Source: Glaciecola sp. UBA2563
GTDB lineage: Bacteria; Pseudomonadota; Gammaproteobacteria; Enterobacterales; Alteromonadaceae
Length of the DNA stretch: 32,396 nucleotides
NCBI GenBank assembly: GCA_002340325.1
Contig: DDLV01000084.1
Coordinates: 1 to 32,396, forward strand
Reading direction: 5' to 3'
Made by a program: the position numbers and the translations under genes. Shown piece after piece: positions 24,169 to 31,913 of this stretch; the first letter of the stretch is position 1; the number at the start of each line of letters is the position of its first letter. The notes beneath the pieces are model-generated. The model saw nothing but the letters and a program-made list of their open reading frames with translations. It had not been told where the DNA came from and made no database searches.

Positions 24169-25268
24169 TTTAGATTATTAACCTCGCGCGCAAGTTCGAT
24201 TTGAGTAGGCAGAGGTAAAGGCTCTCCTTTGGCTGAACGGCCGTAGGGTCTTGGCCTGAAGTAGCGATCGAGAAGTGGCGTAAAACCATTCATAAACAAC
24301 ACGGCAAAGGCTGCAGCTTCTGGGAAGCCTCCCCAAGTTCGTATAATGAAGATGACCAATCCACAACCTGCACCAAAAACAACTTTTCCAAGCCGGCTAA
24401 TAGGTGCAGTAACGGGGTCTGTAGCAATGAAAAATGCGACGAGCATGATCCCACCTGAACTCAAATGAAACAGGGGTTCTGCGTAACTTGTATTGTCAAC
24501 AATGTACATAACACCGCTAAGGACAACGACAGTACTCAATAAAGCAACGGGAATTTCCCACGTAATGATTTTACGCCAAAGTAAAAATGCAGCGCCCAGT
24601 AGTATTAATATCTCCGAGCTTTCTGCAAGACTTCCTGGCGTAAATCCCAGTATGGCTTGAATATAGCTAAATTCCGTGGCGATAAACTCACTTGCAGTGA
24701 CGCCCAAGGTTAAACTTGTTTTGAGATCGCCCAAGGGCGTAGCGCCTGAAAGTGCGTCGGGAATATCAGCACTGAAAAAAGTTATGGCCAACCCTTGTTG
24801 AAAGGTGAGCGCGGTTTCAGTGCCAAAAGGTGCAGGTAATACCCAGGTCGTCATCTGTAATGGGAAGGTAATCAGTAACGCGGTTCTTGCTAACATCGCA
24901 GGATTAAATAGGTTTTGCCCAATTCCCCCATACAGCTGTTTACCCACCGCTATTGCGAAAAACGCACCTAATACACCTATCCACCAAGGTGCCCACGGCG
25001 GTAACGTCATCGCGATTAACCAAGCAGTAAGAAGTGCCGAGCCATCTAGTATTCGATACCAAGGCTGTTTTAACCAATGCAGGCTTAATAGCTCAGTTAC
25101 GACGGCTGAAATGATAGTGACAGCGAATAGAAAGATGGAAGGCCAACCGTATAAATAAAAACCAAATGCGGTGGCAGGTATCAATGCAAAACATACTTGC
25201 AACATGATGCCATTAACACCGATGCCTACGTGTGCGTATGGGGAGGCCTGAAGTATATTACTGCTCAT
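24165..25268 (-). CDS. rnfD: Rnf complex subunit RnfD
   Basis: The 367-residue polytopic membrane protein is homologous to NqrB, with about nine or ten helices. It has the covalent FMN site SGATPLG (174-180, Thr177). YGGIGQNLFNPAMLARTALL near 113-132 and the DPVTAPIS stretch near 281 are also family marks. It is part of the ion-translocating core. The start overlaps the end of rnfC by 11 bases. Confidence 0.94.
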   Translation of the reverse strand: MSSNILQASPYAHVGIGVNGIMLQVCFALIPATAFGFYLYGWPSIFLFAVTIISAVVTELLSLHWLKQPWYRILDGSALLTAWLIAMTLPPWAPWWIGVLGAFFAIAVGKQLYGGIGQNLFNPAMLARTALLITFPLQMTTWVLPAPFGTETALTFQQGLAITFFSADIPDALSGATPLGDLKTSLTLGVTASEFIATEFSYIQAILGFTPGSLAESSEILILLGAAFLLWRKIITWEIPVALLSTVVVLSGVMYIVDNTSYAEPLFHLSSGGIMLVAFFIATDPVTAPISRLGKVVFGAGCGLVIFIIRTWGGFPEAAAFAVLFMNGFTPLLDRYFRPRPYGRSAKGEPLPLPTQIELAREVNNLK

Positions 25269-26790
25269 TAGATTCCTCCTTTGTTGACTCTGGCGCTGAT
25301 GTTGGGGCAGGCTTTGATTTGGCCTTCCTTGCTTGGCTAGCCTTTTGTCTAGCCGCTTTCTTCGCCGCTTTTTCAGCCGCTTTAGCTGCTTTTTCTTCTT
25401 CGATTCTGTTTTGTTTTGCGACGCTGAGATTAACGGTGTATTCCATTTTTTTCTTCGCGTCTTTTGCTATTGCTTGTTTTCCTTTAGCGAATTGAAAATA
25501 CTGTACTAATGGAATGTGTGAAGGGCATACGTAGGCACAAGCACCACATAGTATGCAGTCTTTAAGGCCATAATCGTCGGCACTATCAAAATCTTCAGCA
25601 TTTACGCGAGATGCCATTTCAAGTGGCAATAACCCCATTGGGCAAGCTTTTACGCAGGAGGTACATCTGATACAAGGGGATTGGTTTTTACTCGGCATTT
25701 CTTCTTCAGAAAACGCGAGAATACCTGTTGCACCTTTGATCATTGGTGCATTGTCAGAAATAACGGGCATCCCCATCATTGGGCCGCCCATAATAATTTG
25801 TTCAGGTGGTTTGCTGTAGCCGCCACACTCGTCGATGATATGACTGATGGGTGTGCCAATGCGTGCTTCTACGTTACCAGGATCGTTAATGGCAGCGCCG
25901 GCCACGGTAACAACTCTGGAGATAAGAGGGCGACCTAACATTAACGCTTCATAAATGGCGAAAATAGTGCCCACGTTATGCACCAGTGTGCCAACGGATG
26001 TGCTTCTGGCGCCAGCGGGAACTTCCCTACCTGTAACCCATTGAATAAGTTGTTTTGCTGAGCCCATTGGATATTTAGCAGGCACAATATGCACTTCGAT
26101 ACTACCAAAAGGCGCAGCAGCTGCTTGAATAGCTTTGATGGCTTCAGGTTTGTTATCTTCGATTGCGATGACAACCCTGTAGGCTTGCAGGATGTACCTT
26201 ACTAAACGAGCACCCGTGATAATGTGCTCTGCTTTTTCACGCATCAACCGATCATCGCATGTTAGGTATGGCTCGCATTCACTGCCATTCACCAATACCG
26301 TTTTAATCTCGTGTTTTGCACCCTGTTTGAGTTTTACGGCTGCTGGGAATATCGCTCCGCCCATACCGACAATACCCGCTTGGGCAACTTTATCAGCCAG
26401 TTCAAGTGGTGGTGTTTTGAAAGGGTCTTCAATTTTTCCAGCATCAAACCAGCGATCTTCACCGTCTGTTTTAATCACAATTGCTGGTGCCGTATGGCCT
26501 GATGGATGTGGTGCAACAATATCGGTGATTTCTTTAACAGTACCCGAACTTGACGCGTGAACAGGCGCAGAGACCTCTGTCGGAGCTACAGCAATCAACT
26601 GGCCTTTTGCAACTTTGTCGCCGATATTGACGATGGGGATTGCGCTTGCTCCTGCATGTTGTCGCAGAGGGATATATAACATGTCTGGCAGAGACGCTGG
26701 TCTGATTGCAGATTCGGCGGATTTTTCTTTGTGTCCAATTGGATGAACACCACCTCGGGATTTTGCCCAGTTAGCGAATTTCTTAAACAT
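25258..26790 (-). CDS. rnfC: Rnf complex iron-sulfur subunit RnfC
   Basis: The 510-residue peripheral subunit takes electrons from NADH. It has a barrel-sandwich N-terminus and a nucleotide/flavin-type Gly loop GMGGAIFPAAVKL (about 142-154). An SLBB-like region follows, then two 4Fe-4S motifs, CIRCTSCVKACP (373-384) and CILCGACAYVCP (412-423). The last 60 residues are rich in Ala, Lys and Glu (EEEKAAKAAEKAAKKAARQK), a low-complexity tail common in RnfC. It overlaps rnfB by 8 and rnfD by 11 bases. Confidence 0.95.
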   Translation of the reverse strand: MFKKFANWAKSRGGVHPIGHKEKSAESAIRPASLPDMLYIPLRQHAGASAIPIVNIGDKVAKGQLIAVAPTEVSAPVHASSSGTVKEITDIVAPHPSGHTAPAIVIKTDGEDRWFDAGKIEDPFKTPPLELADKVAQAGIVGMGGAIFPAAVKLKQGAKHEIKTVLVNGSECEPYLTCDDRLMREKAEHIITGARLVRYILQAYRVVIAIEDNKPEAIKAIQAAAAPFGSIEVHIVPAKYPMGSAKQLIQWVTGREVPAGARSTSVGTLVHNVGTIFAIYEALMLGRPLISRVVTVAGAAINDPGNVEARIGTPISHIIDECGGYSKPPEQIIMGGPMMGMPVISDNAPMIKGATGILAFSEEEMPSKNQSPCIRCTSCVKACPMGLLPLEMASRVNAEDFDSADDYGLKDCILCGACAYVCPSHIPLVQYFQFAKGKQAIAKDAKKKMEYTVNLSVAKQNRIEEEKAAKAAEKAAKKAARQKASQARKAKSKPAPTSAPESTKEESNEQ

Positions 26791-27343
26791 TGCACCCCTC
26801 CGCTGAAGCAGGTATGGGTGACGCCGATGGTTTTGGCCAATGCCATGTATTTACGTCTTCCACTTCTTCTTGCATTGTGATGCAGTCTTCTGGACACGAG
26901 TCCAAACACTTTTTACACCCCGTACAAGCACCAGAAATGACAACATGAATTTGTCCATTAGCGCCGACAATAGCATCCGTTGGGCATGCTTTCAGGCATT
27001 TAGTGCAGCCGACGCAGAGAGATTCTGCAATGTTTGCGAGTACAGGTTTTGCCACCTCTCCGATGCTACTGGGATCAATATTCAATAAGCTGGCAAGGTT
27101 CTCGACCAATGTTCGTCCGCCTGGAGGACAGAAGTTTAACTCCACTTCACCATCAACCACCGCTTTTGCAGCAGGAGAGCACCCAGGAAAGCCACACTGT
27201 CCACATTGACTTTGCGGCAGCATATCCTCGACTTCCTTGACTAGTGGGTTTTCGTCTTTAACTGCAAAAAACTTAGCAGCGAAACCCAAGCCGCAACCCA
27301 GACATGTACCGAGAACTGCAAAAACGAAAATGGCTTCTAACAT
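26783..27343 (-). CDS. rnfB: Rnf complex iron-sulfur subunit RnfB
   Basis: The 186-residue protein has an N-terminal membrane anchor (about 3-25). It has a 4Fe-4S domain with Cys47, Cys50, Cys55 and Cys72 (CGQCGFPGC ... FCPPGG). Two ferredoxin clusters follow, CVGCTKCLKACP (110-121) and CTGCKKCLDSCP (140-151). It is the likely exit point of electrons to ferredoxin or flavodoxin such as NifF. AAGGA precedes the ATG. It starts 26 bp after rnfA and overlaps rnfC by 8. Confidence 0.95.
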   Translation of the reverse strand: MLEAIFVFAVLGTCLGCGLGFAAKFFAVKDENPLVKEVEDMLPQSQCGQCGFPGCSPAAKAVVDGEVELNFCPPGGRTLVENLASLLNIDPSSIGEVAKPVLANIAESLCVGCTKCLKACPTDAIVGANGQIHVVISGACTGCKKCLDSCPEDCITMQEEVEDVNTWHWPKPSASPIPASAEGCNV

Positions 27344-27369
27344 TGTTTTTCCTTAGTATTTTGCATGTC

Positions 27370-27951
27370 TTAAATTCCTTTCACCAATCCGCTAAAACCT
27401 AGAAAGGACAGCGCCAATAGACCAGCAGTGACAAGCGCTATAGGCGCTCCGGCAAACGCGTTTGGCACATTTGCTAATTGCAGTCTTTCTCGCATTCCAG
27501 CAAACATCACCATTATCAAGCAAAAACCCAAGGCTGAACCAATGCCAAACACCATCGCTTCGATAAAACTGTGTTGTTCGCGCACACTGATCAAGGGAAC
27601 ACCCAAGACAGCGCAGTTCGTGGTGATTAAGGGTAAATAGATGCCCAGTGAACGATAAAGGGGTGGACTGGTTTTTTTAATGACGGTTTCTGTGAATTGG
27701 ACAACACTCGCAACAACTAGGATGTATCCTAAGATCCTTAAAAATCCAATATCCAAAGGCTGCAAGACATAAAATTCGAGTAACCAACTTAAGCCACAAG
27801 CAAGTCCCATTACAAATGTGGTGGCTGCGCTCATGCCAATTGATGTTGATAGTTTGTTTGAAACGCCCATGAATGGACATAAGCCTAAGAAGCGCACCAG
27901 CACTACGTTATTAATAAGTACGGCACTTATAATAATGCTGAAGTAATCCAT
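27370..27951 (-). CDS. rnfA: Rnf complex subunit RnfA, first gene of the operon
   Basis: The 193-residue membrane protein has six helices and is homologous to RnfE and NqrE. Signatures are NNVVLVRFLGLCPFMGVSNKLSTSIGMS and ITTNCAVLGVPLI, including the conserved Cys residues that line the central iron site. I place the start at the ATG 27951 (MDYFSII) because GGAGG lies 7 bases before it; the frame is open back to an ATG at 27969. It opens the operon rnfABCDGEH-nafY, read from a candidate sigma-54 promoter about 75-90 bp upstream. Confidence 0.94.
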   Translation of the reverse strand: MDYFSIIISAVLINNVVLVRFLGLCPFMGVSNKLSTSIGMSAATTFVMGLACGLSWLLEFYVLQPLDIGFLRILGYILVVASVVQFTETVIKKTSPPLYRSLGIYLPLITTNCAVLGVPLISVREQHSFIEAMVFGIGSALGFCLIMVMFAGMRERLQLANVPNAFAGAPIALVTAGLLALSFLGFSGLVKGI

Positions 27952-28023
27952 TGCTTTACCTCCGTCCATTCAATGGTATTTGCGTATTTTTGTAACAAAA
28001 CCGCTATGTTTGAAGGGGTAAAT

Positions 28024-28040
28024 TGCAGGTTGTATGCCAG
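28024..28040 (-). promoter_or_regulatory. Sigma-54 promoter of the rnf operon
   Basis: The minus strand reads CTGGCATACAACCTGCA, matching YTGGCACGNNNNTTGCW, with GG (28037-28038) and GC (28025-28026) 10 bases apart. The expected start is near 28013, about 60 bp before the rnfA ATG. Confidence 0.8.
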
Positions 28041-28084
28041 AAGCATTTATCAAATTCAATTCAATATGCCATCGCCAAAAAACC

Positions 28085-28098
28085 TTGATTTACATCAA
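28085..28098. promoter_or_regulatory. FNR/Anr box
   Basis: TTGATTTACATCAA matches the FNR consensus TTGAT-N4-ATCAA at every fixed position. It lies 47 bp upstream of the rnf -24 element and between the divergent rnf and nifLA promoters. FNR-type proteins activate or repress with oxygen limitation. Confidence 0.7.
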
Positions 28099-28148
28099 AT
28101 GAAAGGTGCATTTCCCACAATTTGCTCTTTTTTTGAGCACATCCACAA

Positions 28149-28164
28149 TGTAAGGTTTGTGACA
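28149..28164. promoter_or_regulatory. NifA upstream activator site shared by rnf and nifLA
   Basis: TGT-AAGGTTTGTG-ACA matches TGT-N10-ACA. It lies about 111 bp from the rnf -24 element and about 94 bp from the candidate nifLA -24 element, suitable distances for both. Confidence 0.65.
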
Positions 28165-28255
28165 ATTCAGCAAGAAATCGCAAAAATCAATTTGTAGTGG
28201 TTATAACAAAACGTCGTATTTGTCGGGTTTAAAGCATCATATTTGATGATTTTTA

Positions 28256-28272
28256 GAGGAACGTAAATTGCA
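28256..28272 (+). promoter_or_regulatory. Candidate sigma-54 promoter of nifLA
   Basis: GAGGAACGTAAATTGCA has the invariant GG (28258-28259) and GC (28270-28271) 10 bases apart and a perfect TTGCA, but the -24 half is weaker than at the other three promoters (AGGAACG instead of TGGCACG). The start near 28283 would leave a leader of about 300 bases. Confidence 0.5.
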
Positions 28273-28589
28273 CTTAAATGGCAATGATATTTGCGAGATT
28301 CTTTATAAGATAAAGTATCGTAATTGCAGAAGTGTAATCACAAAAAACAACAACAATTTGCAATGTTTGTTTGCTGTCACAACTGTCAATCGTGGATAGC
28401 AACAGACAATTAGCAACACACAACAAACTGCAGGCACCAATAAATAACAACACGCCTGCCAGCAATATCAATCTGTCCAAGTTAGCGACTTGTAACGCTG
28501 ACTAACGCCAGTAAATAACACAATTAGAAACAGTAGAGACCTTGTGCAAACAACATTGGGTTGCAGGTCGTTTTTTATGGGAAGTAAGA

Positions 28590-30182
28590 ATGAAAGAAGT
28601 AAGCACTGAAGATAGATGTCACGATGAAGATTTGATGTATGCAGATGAATCTTTGGTGCATTCAACAAACGTTGACGAAACATTGCGAGAAGAGTTGTCT
28701 GAATCTTTGTTTAAGCAAGCCGTTGACCATGCGCCAGTCGCCATTTCAATTACCGATTTAAATGCCAACATCATTTATGCAAACAAAGCCTTTAGTAAAG
28801 TTACCGGTTACTCACAAAGTGAGATAATTGGTAAAAACGAGTCAGTTTTATCAAACAAAACCACGCCAAAAATTGCTTACAGAGCGCTATGGGAACGAAT
28901 TAAGCAAAAAAAGCCTTGGTCGGGTTTACTCGTTAATAGGAAGAAAGATAAAACACCTTATCTTGCAGAATTAACTGTCGCGCCGGTCTTGGATAAGGAC
29001 GGCGAAATATCCCATTTTCTTGGCATGCATCGGGATTCAAGCGAATTACATCAACTTGAACAACGAGTAAACAATTACTCACAAATGATATCGGCGGTTA
29101 TCAACTCTTCGCAAATCGCAATTGTATTAATAGATGCACAGCAAGAAGTTGTGTTAATGAATCCAAGCTTCAAAAAGCTTTTGAAAGATGTCTGCCGTGA
29201 TGCGTCACAAACAGAAAGTACGTCAACGATGCTGTCTATGTTGGGTCAGAGCTACAAAGATCTCGTCTCAGATGGCAAAGGTTTTAATGGAATTGAGCTT
29301 AGCATCAATGAAGGTGGCGGTAATCAAAAATGGTATAACTGCAATGGAAAATCGATAGATTTAGAGAACGAAAAACCCGGTGCTTTTTTTAGTCCTCCGG
29401 AATCAAAACATGCGTTATTAACCTTTTACGATATCACTGAATTGAGACGACGCCAGTACGACGCTCAATTAAATGCGCTTAAAGCCTCAATAGCAGAAGA
29501 ACAGATGACCTACGCCACAAGAGAAACTTATAGTGGTGCAATTTATCAACTTCAAGGACCGATAAATTTAGTGGGTGCTGCGTTAAAACGACTGCTTAAT
29601 CGAAAGAAGCTCTTAGCGCCTGAAGACCCAATTATAAAAGCGCTGCAGGATGCAAAAGAAGAAGGTGAAAAGGCGCTCGAGCAGCTTCAACAATCCATGC
29701 CAGAATCTGTTGTTCAAGCCAAACACCCAGTCAATATTAATGAGATTATGAAAAATGTCATCAGCCTCTCTATTCACAAGTTACTAGCGCAAGGCATTAT
29801 TGTTGACTGGCAACCAGCTAAAAAACTCCCGACTGTATTGGGCATTGAGTCCAAGCTTGTCAGCGCCTTTAAGGCATTAATGGATAATGCAATAGAGGCA
29901 ATGGATGATAGCTCTGTAAAAAACAGAGAGTTAATTATAAGAACGATGGCGACCAAACACTTGGTGAGAGTCGAGCTGATTGATAGAGGCATTGGTATTT
30001 CAAGAGATCTTCGCTTTAAGATTTTTGAACCGTTTTTTACAACAAAAAAAGCGACGGTTAATTGCAGGGGTATGGGTCTTTCAATGGTTCAAGAAACGGT
30101 GCTGGAGCACTCTGGTGCAGTTTTTGTGGATGTTGGGACAACCAGCGGTTGTTGTATGGTCGTTGAGTTGCCATTTAATTAG
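28590..30182 (+). CDS. nifL: NifL, redox/nitrogen-sensing anti-activator of NifA
   Basis: Numbered from the ATG at 28590, which has GGGAAG upstream; the frame is open to a GTG at 28542. The 530-residue protein follows Azotobacter NifL throughout. PAS1 (about 42-150) is the FAD redox sensor with GKNESVLSNKTTPKIAYRAL and KPWSGLLVNRKKDKTPYLAE. PAS2 is at about 164-285. A helical H-domain and a GHKL ATP-binding domain follow (N-box MDNAIEAM near 431, G-boxes DRGIGI and RGMGLSMV). NifL binds and inhibits NifA under oxygen or fixed nitrogen. At the position of A. vinelandii His305 (AIHRLQGP) this protein has Tyr319 (AIYQLQGP), so kinase activity is excluded there. The nifA frame starts 8 or 23 bases downstream. 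Confidence 0.95.
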   Translation: MKEVSTEDRCHDEDLMYADESLVHSTNVDETLREELSESLFKQAVDHAPVAISITDLNANIIYANKAFSKVTGYSQSEIIGKNESVLSNKTTPKIAYRALWERIKQKKPWSGLLVNRKKDKTPYLAELTVAPVLDKDGEISHFLGMHRDSSELHQLEQRVNNYSQMISAVINSSQIAIVLIDAQQEVVLMNPSFKKLLKDVCRDASQTESTSTMLSMLGQSYKDLVSDGKGFNGIELSINEGGGNQKWYNCNGKSIDLENEKPGAFFSPPESKHALLTFYDITELRRRQYDAQLNALKASIAEEQMTYATRETYSGAIYQLQGPINLVGAALKRLLNRKKLLAPEDPIIKALQDAKEEGEKALEQLQQSMPESVVQAKHPVNINEIMKNVISLSIHKLLAQGIIVDWQPAKKLPTVLGIESKLVSAFKALMDNAIEAMDDSSVKNRELIIRTMATKHLVRVELIDRGIGISRDLRFKIFEPFFTTKKATVNCRGMGLSMVQETVLEHSGAVFVDVGTTSGCCMVVELPFN

Positions 30183-30190
30183 TGTGGTGA

Positions 30191-31780
30191 GTGAGTGCGA
30201 ATATCATGGAAATGAGTTATGTAGAAAAAACAACGCCTCGAGTACCATCTAGGGGTGAAGTGCTAGAGCGTGAAGCATACGCGTTGAGTCGTATATCACG
30301 AATTCTCTGCCATTCGGAAAGTATTGCAAACACATTTGAAAAAGTGCTCGAAATCATGCACCAGGTGAACCTTTCGCATGGGATGATTTTGATATCTAAT
30401 CCAGAGTCGTCTGGTGTTTCACTTTCTGCTGTTCATGTAGAAGATGAAGGCGGCTCAAAAATGGGCAACATCAAATACAAATCCGGCGAAGGTATCGTAG
30501 GAAAAGTGCTCGAGCAAGGCTGCTCAGTCGTTATTCCAAAAGTCGCGGCTGATCCAAATTTTCAGGATAAGCTTTCAATCTACGATTACAAGTTGCCATT
30601 CATAGGTGTACCGATTGAAAATATCGAAGGAAAACCCATTGGCGTATTAGCGGCCCAACCTAGCTTTAATGCAGTTGAATTGTTAAGTGACTTCACTCGA
30701 TGTATGGAGACTGTCGCACATCTCATCGCACAAACGGTTCGCCTCATCCAAAACAAAGAAAAAGGTGAAGAAATCGCGCAAGAGCGTGATGAACTGCGCA
30801 TGACAGTGCGCGAAAAGTATGGTTTTGAAAACATGGTCATAGGTCATACTGCCTCTATGCGCCGGGTTTTCGATCAGGCTAGGAGAGTCGCAAAGTGGGA
30901 TAGCACGGTATTGGTCCTCGGTGAATCAGGGACCGGTAAAGAGCTTATTTCAAACGCTATTCATTATAATTCGCCCAGAGCAAAGCAGCCGTATATCAGA
31001 TTAAATTGTGCGGCGTTACCAGAGACGTTACTTGAATCGGAATTGTTCGGTCATGAGAAAGGGGCTTTCACCGGCGCTATCCGACAACACAAAGGACGGT
31101 TTGAGCAGGCGGATGGTGGTACTCTATTCCTTGACGAAATTGGGGAAATTTCACCTACCTTTCAGGCAAAACTACTGCGTATTTTACAAGAAGGTGAGTT
31201 TGAGCGCATCGGCGGTAGCCAAACCATAAAAGTAAACATTCGTATCGTAGCGGCGACGCACAGAAACCTTGAACAAGCTGTCGAGCAAGGAAACTTTCGG
31301 GAAGATTTGTATTACCGGCTAAACGTTATGACGATTCAAATTCCACCGTTGCGAGATCGCAGAGCCGATATTCCAGAGTTATCAAATTTTCTGTTAAGCA
31401 AGCTTTCTAAGCGCCAAAGCAGGCATGTTAGCCTGACCAATAATGCGGTTAGAGTATTAATGAATCACAGCTGGCCGGGTAATGTAAGAGAGCTAGAAAA
31501 CTGCTTAGAAAGAGCAAGTATCATGAGTGAAGATGGATGCATCGATAGTGACGCTATTTCGATGACGGGATTGAATCAACAAGTGGCATCACATCCGTCT
31601 CAAATTGAAGTATCGCCGCCAGACTTGGCAGATGACGGCTTAAGTGAGCGAGAAAAAGTCATCGCTGCGCTAGAGCGAGCAGGATGGGTGCAGGCAAAGG
31701 CAGCGAGGTTGTTGAACATGACCCCCAGACAGATTGCATACCGCATTCAAACATTGAATATTAATGTACATAGAATGTAG
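30191..31780 (+). CDS. nifA: NifA, sigma-54-dependent activator of nif genes
   Basis: The 529-residue activator has a GAF domain (about 30-185), a Q-linker, an AAA+ domain (about 215-445) and a Fis-type helix-turn-helix (about 485-529, AGWVQAKAARLLNMTPRQIAYRI in order). Walker A is GESGTGKE (244-251), the sigma-54-contacting loop GAFTGA (291-296) and Walker B TLFLDEIGE (311-319). It is closest in pattern to NifL-controlled NifA proteins and lacks the full interdomain Cys motif of oxygen-sensitive rhizobial NifA, although Cys438 and Cys450 keep its C-x11-C half. It should act at the TGT-N10-ACA sites in this window. The start is uncertain among GTG 30191, ATG 30206 and ATG 30212; none has a strong ribosome site. 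Confidence 0.95.
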   Translation: MSANIMEMSYVEKTTPRVPSRGEVLEREAYALSRISRILCHSESIANTFEKVLEIMHQVNLSHGMILISNPESSGVSLSAVHVEDEGGSKMGNIKYKSGEGIVGKVLEQGCSVVIPKVAADPNFQDKLSIYDYKLPFIGVPIENIEGKPIGVLAAQPSFNAVELLSDFTRCMETVAHLIAQTVRLIQNKEKGEEIAQERDELRMTVREKYGFENMVIGHTASMRRVFDQARRVAKWDSTVLVLGESGTGKELISNAIHYNSPRAKQPYIRLNCAALPETLLESELFGHEKGAFTGAIRQHKGRFEQADGGTLFLDEIGEISPTFQAKLLRILQEGEFERIGGSQTIKVNIRIVAATHRNLEQAVEQGNFREDLYYRLNVMTIQIPPLRDRRADIPELSNFLLSKLSKRQSRHVSLTNNAVRVLMNHSWPGNVRELENCLERASIMSEDGCIDSDAISMTGLNQQVASHPSQIEVSPPDLADDGLSEREKVIAALERAGWVQAKAARLLNMTPRQIAYRIQTLNINVHRM

Positions 31781-31781
31781 T

Positions 31782-31818
31782 CCACTACCGAATTGCTGCC
31801 CAAGCCATAGTGGAATAA
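31782..31818 (+). terminator. Weak inverted repeat after nifA
   Basis: TCCACTA and TAGTGGA are perfect 7-bp inverted arms around a spacer of about 20 bases, just after the nifA stop codon. A second CCACC follows. There is no T-run, so only a weak terminator candidate. Confidence 0.3.
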
Positions 31819-31913
31819 TCCACCAAGACTCGGGCGAATACACCATATCTCGAAATTCAATCTGCTTTTGTGATAGCTAGAAGAAATTTAAGCGTTGTTG
31901 CATGCAGGCCTTA

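Larger units (their letters stand above)
27952..28589. other. Divergent rnfA/nifL control region
   Basis: This 638-bp AT-rich region separates rnfA and nifL. It holds a candidate sigma-54 promoter on each strand, one NifA site and a perfect FNR box, listed separately. From about 28320 to 28470 it is strikingly rich in CAA/ACA, with a GCAGGC/GCCTGC hairpin at 28430-28459. This part would be the untranslated leader of nifL if transcription starts near 28283. Confidence 0.65.

Noticed and set aside
22492..27951. The rnf operon as the housekeeping Rnf/RsxABCDGE locus
   Set aside because: The order ending in rnfH-nafY, the sigma-54 promoter and the adjacent nifLA mark it as the nif-specific type.
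28280..28294. Second sigma-54-like sequence TGGCAATGATATTTGC before nifL
   Set aside because: The GG and GC are 11 bases apart rather than the required 10; the site at 28256-28272 has the correct spacing.
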